From an uncultured Bacteroidota bacterium (lineage in GTDB: Bacteria > Bacteroidota > Rhodothermia > Rhodothermales > Salinibacteraceae), in assembly GCA_937127285.1 (NCBI GenBank), contig CAKZLV010000041.1:1-34509 (forward strand): 34,509 bases of DNA. The letters run 5' to 3'. Positions 30,328-34,509 of the stretch are shown here, piece after piece (the first letter of the stretch is position 1; the number at the start of each line of letters is the position of its first letter). The position numbers and the translations under genes were made by a program. The notes under the pieces are model-generated. The model was not told the origin of the DNA. It saw only the letters and a list, made by a program, of their open reading frames with translations, and did no database searches.

Positions 30328-30356
30328 AGTATAGGCAGCGCTGTGCACCTTGTCAA
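30328..30356 (-). promoter_or_regulatory. Near-consensus sigma70 promoter TTGACA-N17-TATACT (minus strand), reading toward exbB
   Basis: Plus-strand AGTATA (30328-30333), 17-bp spacer, TGTCAA (30351-30356); lies in the 741-bp gap upstream of exbB. Confidence 0.75.
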
Positions 30357-30443
30357 AATCTTTGCAACGGTGTCACATCCTTGCCTTTCATCGGCAGCAG
30401 ACCGGGGAATCGGACCGGAAATCGGTGCAGCCGCCGTCGGCGT

Positions 30444-30471
30444 GGGGCAGATCGGCGGGGGCAGATCGGCG
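30444..30471. repeat. Exact 14-bp tandem duplication GGGGCAGATCGGCG
   Basis: 30444-30457 and 30458-30471. Confidence 0.93.
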
Positions 30472-30629
30472 CGGCGAGAGATCAGGCGCGGGGGAAGATC
30501 GCCGCCGGGGTCGCGGCCCGCGAGCGTCCTCGAAGCTGGACCGCCTCCGGCAAACGGGGCCGTCCGTGTCTCGTTTGGGTCTCGATGGTGTGCGTGTCGG
30601 CGTCGCCTCTGCCTCGACCATAGACCGGC

Positions 30630-32417
30630 CTACTCGCTGTATGTATCGGTGGCCGGTTGGGGTGGGGAGACAACCGGATAGCGACTGGCCAGCATTCGGG
30701 CCTCGCTCCATGCGCTTCGCGCTTTCGCAACGATCGGATCGACGCTGTTTCGAACTCGGTGCCACACGGGCGTTCCAAACAGCCGCCGGCCGACGTAGCT
30801 CTTCATGACGGTTTCAATGTTGCGACGCGACCGGGCGACCTCTTCGGAGGTCACCGGCGGCCGGTCCGCGAACCGCTCGGCCGCCTGCGAGTCTGCCGGT
30901 GAGCCGGGGTCCGGCCCGTAAACGCGGGATTCGGGGCGACCGGCGGCGGCGCGGGCGGCGTCGGGGATCGGCATACCGTGCCGTTTCGCGTACCGCAGCA
31001 GAGACGGGTAGGCGTCTTCCGGCATCGCGAAGGCATCGACGAACGACGACGGGCGCCCCGCCCAGGCCTCCCGCAGCGACGCCACCCGTACGTCCACCCA
31101 CCGACGCACAAAGTCGTGCACGATGCCGTGTCCCTCCAGCAGCCGTCGGAGCCGGTGCTCGGCCGTGTCGGCCGGGACCAGCACGTCCGGTAGAATGCCG
31201 CCCCCTCCCACGACCACGCGGCCGGCATCGGTGCGGTGGCGCAGGGAATCGGGCGTCTTGCGGAGCAGGTCGCCACGATCTGTGAGAGAGTCTCCGGCGC
31301 TCAGGTCGTGCTTGTGTTCGTGGTAGGACTGTCCGTCGTCTCCATACGGCGTCTGGATGAGGCGCCCGGACGGGGTGTAGAACCGCGCGATCGTGACGCG
31401 AAGGCCGCTGCCGTCGCCGAGCTGAAACTGGCGCTGGACCAGCCCCTTCCCGAAGGTTCGCCGGCCGACGATGAGGGCGCGGTCGTGATCTTGCAGGGCA
31501 CCGGCCACAATTTCGCTGGCAGAAGCCGTTCGCCCGTTGACGAGCACCGTCAACGGCCCCTCTTCAAACACGCCGCCCGAGGTGGCCCGCCGCGTCTCGC
31601 TGTACTCCGCATGCCGGCTCTGGGCGGAGACGATGACTTGGTCGTCGGTCAAAAACTCATCGGCCACCTTCTCGGCCATCGACATGTAGCCGCCGGCGTT
31701 GCCGCGCAGGTCCAGAACCAGGCGCTGCATGCCGTCCTCCTTCAGCCGAACGAGCGCCTCGTGCACTTCGCGGTAGGTGGTACGAGCAAACCGGTTCAGC
31801 CGCAGGTATCCCGTCTCCTCGTCCATCATGTACGCCGCGTCCACCGTTTCGATGGGAACGTCGTCCCGCGTGATGCGGACGCGCAGCGAGTCGGGGCCGC
31901 CGGGACGCTGCAGGACGACCTCCACGCGGCTTCCTTCGGGCCCTTTCAGGCGCTCCTGCACCCGGTCGTGCGACCACCCCACGGCCGACCGCCCGTTGAC
32001 GGCGACGATGCGGTCGCCGGGCCGAACGCCGGCCTTGCTGCTCGGGCCGTTGGGAACGACGGTGACGACCGCGATGGTATCTTGATCGGCCGGGCCGTCG
32101 ACAAACTCGTACGAGACCCCGATTCCTTGAAAGGAAGCCCGAAACGATTCTTCGATGGCCTCCATCCGATCGGACGGGATGTAGGCGGAGTGGGGGTCGA
32201 GTTCATCCACGAAGCCGCGGACGGCACTGGCAGCGACGCGCTCCGAGTCGATCGGCTCCACATACTCTGACCGGATCATCTCGTACGCATTCTGAAACGC
32301 CTGGAAGGCCTCGGGCGGCGGTTGCGGAGACCGGGAGGCGGCCAGCCCGAGCCCGAGAGCGACGCCGATGACGATGAGTGCCAGACCGCTGAGGGTAGTA
32401 CGGGTGGAGTGCTTCAT
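30630..32417 (-). CDS. S41 family C-terminal processing peptidase with PDZ domain
   Basis: 595 aa; PDZ 'IVAVNGRSAVGWSHDRVQERLKGPEGSRVEV'; catalytic Ser 'NGRTASASEIVAGALQDHDRA' and Lys 'TFGKGLVQ'. Confidence 0.94.
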   Translation of the reverse strand: MKHSTRTTLSGLALIVIGVALGLGLAASRSPQPPPEAFQAFQNAYEMIRSEYVEPIDSERVAASAVRGFVDELDPHSAYIPSDRMEAIEESFRASFQGIGVSYEFVDGPADQDTIAVVTVVPNGPSSKAGVRPGDRIVAVNGRSAVGWSHDRVQERLKGPEGSRVEVVLQRPGGPDSLRVRITRDDVPIETVDAAYMMDEETGYLRLNRFARTTYREVHEALVRLKEDGMQRLVLDLRGNAGGYMSMAEKVADEFLTDDQVIVSAQSRHAEYSETRRATSGGVFEEGPLTVLVNGRTASASEIVAGALQDHDRALIVGRRTFGKGLVQRQFQLGDGSGLRVTIARFYTPSGRLIQTPYGDDGQSYHEHKHDLSAGDSLTDRGDLLRKTPDSLRHRTDAGRVVVGGGGILPDVLVPADTAEHRLRRLLEGHGIVHDFVRRWVDVRVASLREAWAGRPSSFVDAFAMPEDAYPSLLRYAKRHGMPIPDAARAAAGRPESRVYGPDPGSPADSQAAERFADRPPVTSEEVARSRRNIETVMKSYVGRRLFGTPVWHRVRNSVDPIVAKARSAWSEARMLASRYPVVSPPQPATDTYSE

Positions 32418-32486
32418 GGACCGCCGGTTGTGAGGGCACCGATTGACGCGTGCAGTCGTACCGAAGTTGCATTCCAGATCCTGTGC

Positions 32487-32542
32487 GTCGGATCCTACAA
32501 GTCGGATCTTACAGGCCAGATCTTACAGGCCGGATCCTACGG
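32487..32542. repeat. Tandem repeat, 14-bp unit GYCGGATCYTACAR, 4 units
   Basis: Units at 32487, 32501, 32515 and 32529. Confidence 0.95.
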
Positions 32543-33116
32543 GCTGCATACATGGGCCGAATCCGGTGCGCGGCCCGCGCGGACAGGACGCGCCCTCCCG
32601 ATGGCACCGGGGCCGCATCAACGGCACGGCACCCGCCCAGGAGATTCCGAGAAGTTCGGAGAGATTCCGAGAACCCAACGGACCGCAGATTCAGGCCGCA
32701 CAGTCTGGATGTGCACCAGGTTCAACAGGTATACCCAGCGGCCTCCAGACAGGATCCAACCCGGCGCCCCCCGGCGCGCACCCGGCCTCTTCCATTCCCG
32801 CCGTGTCGCTCCTACCTTGTTCATCCTCGACAACCGGTCTCCGCGGTCGCTTTTCTTTCTCCCTTGTTCGTCTTCGATCCATTGTTCGTCGTCAATCAAT
32901 CGTCCGAAGGAGACCGCAACGCATCGCGCCGGTTGATGTCTACGGCGTGCGGCGGCTGCCATCGGCCGACCGCGCCCCCCTCCCTCGGCTGCCTCTTCCT
33001 CGCACAGCCGGCGGCCCGGCAGGCCCTCCACGCCGCGAGCCCCGGCGCCCTGCGGGCGCAGGCAGTCGCCGCACGAAGCCCGTTCACGCTCTGTTCGACC
33101 ACCGTTTGCTCCCCGC

Positions 33117-34509
33117 ATGACCAATAAGGAAATCATCCGCGCCCTCCGCGAAACAGCCGACCTCATCGAGCTGACCGGCGGCAACCGGTATCGGGCCAAT
33201 GCCTTCAGCCGGGCCGCCCGCTCCCTCCGCGGGCTCGACGACAGCGTGTCCGCTCGTCTCGACGACGGAACGCTCACCGACGTGAGCGGCATCGGAGACG
33301 GCATGGCCGACCATATCGACGACCTGGTGCGCACCGGCTCGTTCGAGCTGCGCGACGAGCTGCAGAGCGCCGTCCCGCCGGGCCTGCTCGACGTGCTTCG
33401 CGTCAAGGGCCTCGGGACGAAGCGGGCCCGCACGCTCTGGACCGAGTTGGACGTCACCTCTCTCGACGAACTCGAACAGGCCGCCCTGGCCGACCGCATC
33501 ACGTCTCTCGACGGGTTCGGCCAGAAGACGCAGCAAAAGATCCTGGAAAACGTCCGTCTCCTCCGCCGCTACGACGCGCAGCGCCGCTACGCCGACGCCT
33601 ACACGGACGTCCGCCCCCTCCTCGACGCCCTGCAGGCCAACCGCGACCTCGCCCGCGCCGACGTTGCAGGCAGCGTTCGCCGCCGCCTGGAAACGGTCGA
33701 GCGCGTCGACCTTCTCGCGTCGGGGCCGGCGGAGGCGGTGCGCTCGGTTCTGGATGAACACCTCGACGACCTCACCAAAGCGCCGTCCGAAAACGCCGGC
33801 GAGGACGCCCCCGGCGGTCCGGGTCGAACATCCGTCTTTTCGGGCGTCCTTCCCAGCGGACTTCCCGTGGCCGTGCACTGCGCTCGCGCCGGCGCGTACG
33901 GGACGGTGTGGTGGCACCTGACCGGGTCGGAGGAGCACCTCGCCGCCGTCCGCGCGCACGCCGCCTCCACCGGCGGAGAGGGGGACGCAGACCTGCCCGA
34001 CCTGGACGCCCCCCGGGCGGAGGAAGCAGAGATCTACCGCGCGGCGGGGCTGGATCCGGTTCCCCCGGAACTGCGCGAGGGAAACGGGGAGGTCGAGGCC
34101 GCCGCGAACGGCGCGCTGCCTTCCCTCCTCGACGTCGACCACCTGCAGGGCTCGCTGCACAACCACTCCACCTACAGCGACGGCGCTCACTCCCTCCGCG
34201 AAATGGCCGACGCCGCCCGCAGCCTCGGGCTGTCGTACTTTGGCATCTGCGACCACAGCCAGTCGCTGCAGGTAGCCGGCGGCATGACGCCGGACGAGGT
34301 CAAGGAGCAGCAGGCGGAGATCCGCGCCCTGAACGAGGAGTTCGCCGGCCTCGACCGCCCTTTCCGCATCTTCAGCGGCATCGAAAGCGACATTCTGAAG
34401 GACGGCTCTCTGGATTACGACGACGACGTCCTCGACGGCTTCGACTTCGTGGTTGCCAGCGTGCACACCGGGTTCAACATGACCGAAGACGAGGCCACCG
34501 AACGCATCG
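33117..34509 (+). CDS. polX: DNA polymerase X family / PHP domain protein (PolX), 3'-truncated by window end
   Basis: My own translation from ATG 33117 stays open to the window end: MTNKEIIRALRETADLIELTGGNRYRANAFSRAARSLRGL...; HhH motifs 'VKGLGTKRARTLW'; PHP 'GSLHNHSTYSDG', 'GICDHSQSLQVAGGM', 'SGIESDILKDGSLDYDDDVLDGFDFVVASVHTGFNM'. Not in the ORF track because no stop codon falls inside the window. Confidence 0.93.
   Translation, partial: MTNKEIIRALRETADLIELTGGNRYRANAFSRAARSLRGLDDSVSARLDDGTLTDVSGIGDGMADHIDDLVRTGSFELRDELQSAVPPGLLDVLRVKGLGTKRARTLWTELDVTSLDELEQAALADRITSLDGFGQKTQQKILENVRLLRRYDAQRRYADAYTDVRPLLDALQANRDLARADVAGSVRRRLETVERVDLLASGPAEAVRSVLDEHLDDLTKAPSENAGEDAPGGPGRTSVFSGVLPSGLPVAVHCARAGAYGTVWWHLTGSEEHLAAVRAHAASTGGEGDADLPDLDAPRAEEAEIYRAAGLDPVPPELREGNGEVEAAANGALPSLLDVDHLQGSLHNHSTYSDGAHSLREMADAARSLGLSYFGICDHSQSLQVAGGMTPDEVKEQQAEIRALNEEFAGLDRPFRIFSGIESDILKDGSLDYDDDVLDGFDFVVASVHTGFNMTEDEATERI

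Noticed and set aside
31400-31600. Possible catalytic loss in the S41 peptidase
   Set aside because: Ser (TASASEI) and Lys (TFGKGLVQ) are both present; the active site looks canonical.
33084-34466. 460-aa minus-strand ORF at the right end
   Set aside because: Antisense to polX, whose plus-strand frame has strong PolX/PHP motifs but was missing from the ORF track only because it lacks a stop in the window.

Overview
34.5 kb of high-GC chromosome with an ordinary gene complement. The acidic proteins and PorV/TonB-type machinery suggest a Salinibacter/Rhodothermota-like halophile (inference). I recognise about 29 genes: a PorV-like protein, a stand-alone DHp (histidine-kinase phosphoacceptor) domain, an MBL-fold hydrolase, a LON-substrate-binding protein, a Na+/solute symporter, nadA, a LolD-like ABC ATPase, an NtrC-type regulator, a TPR protein, gap-pgk, an amidinotransferase/DDAH-like enzyme, two glycosyltransferases, an HNH endonuclease, an alpha/beta hydrolase, rpsF-rpsR-rplI, prfA, recQ, an EamA transporter, a DUF4293-like protein, an exbB-smallTM-exbD-exbD operon, an S41 peptidase, and a 3'-truncated polX. 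No tRNA, rRNA, CRISPR array, transposase or phage genes were seen. The most unusual signals are: (1) short tandem repeats (11-18 bp units), each with its own sequence, in a large share of the intergenic gaps, several of which duplicate the 3' end and stop codon of the adjacent gene; (2) a PolX whose polymerase active site appears to have lost two of three catalytic aspartates while the PHP nuclease motifs are intact; (3) a possible structured RNA with two mutually exclusive pairings upstream of gap; (4) a DHp-only protein; (5) an unnamed small membrane protein inside the ExbB/ExbD operon, which sits behind a near-consensus promoter and a leader of about 430 nt.
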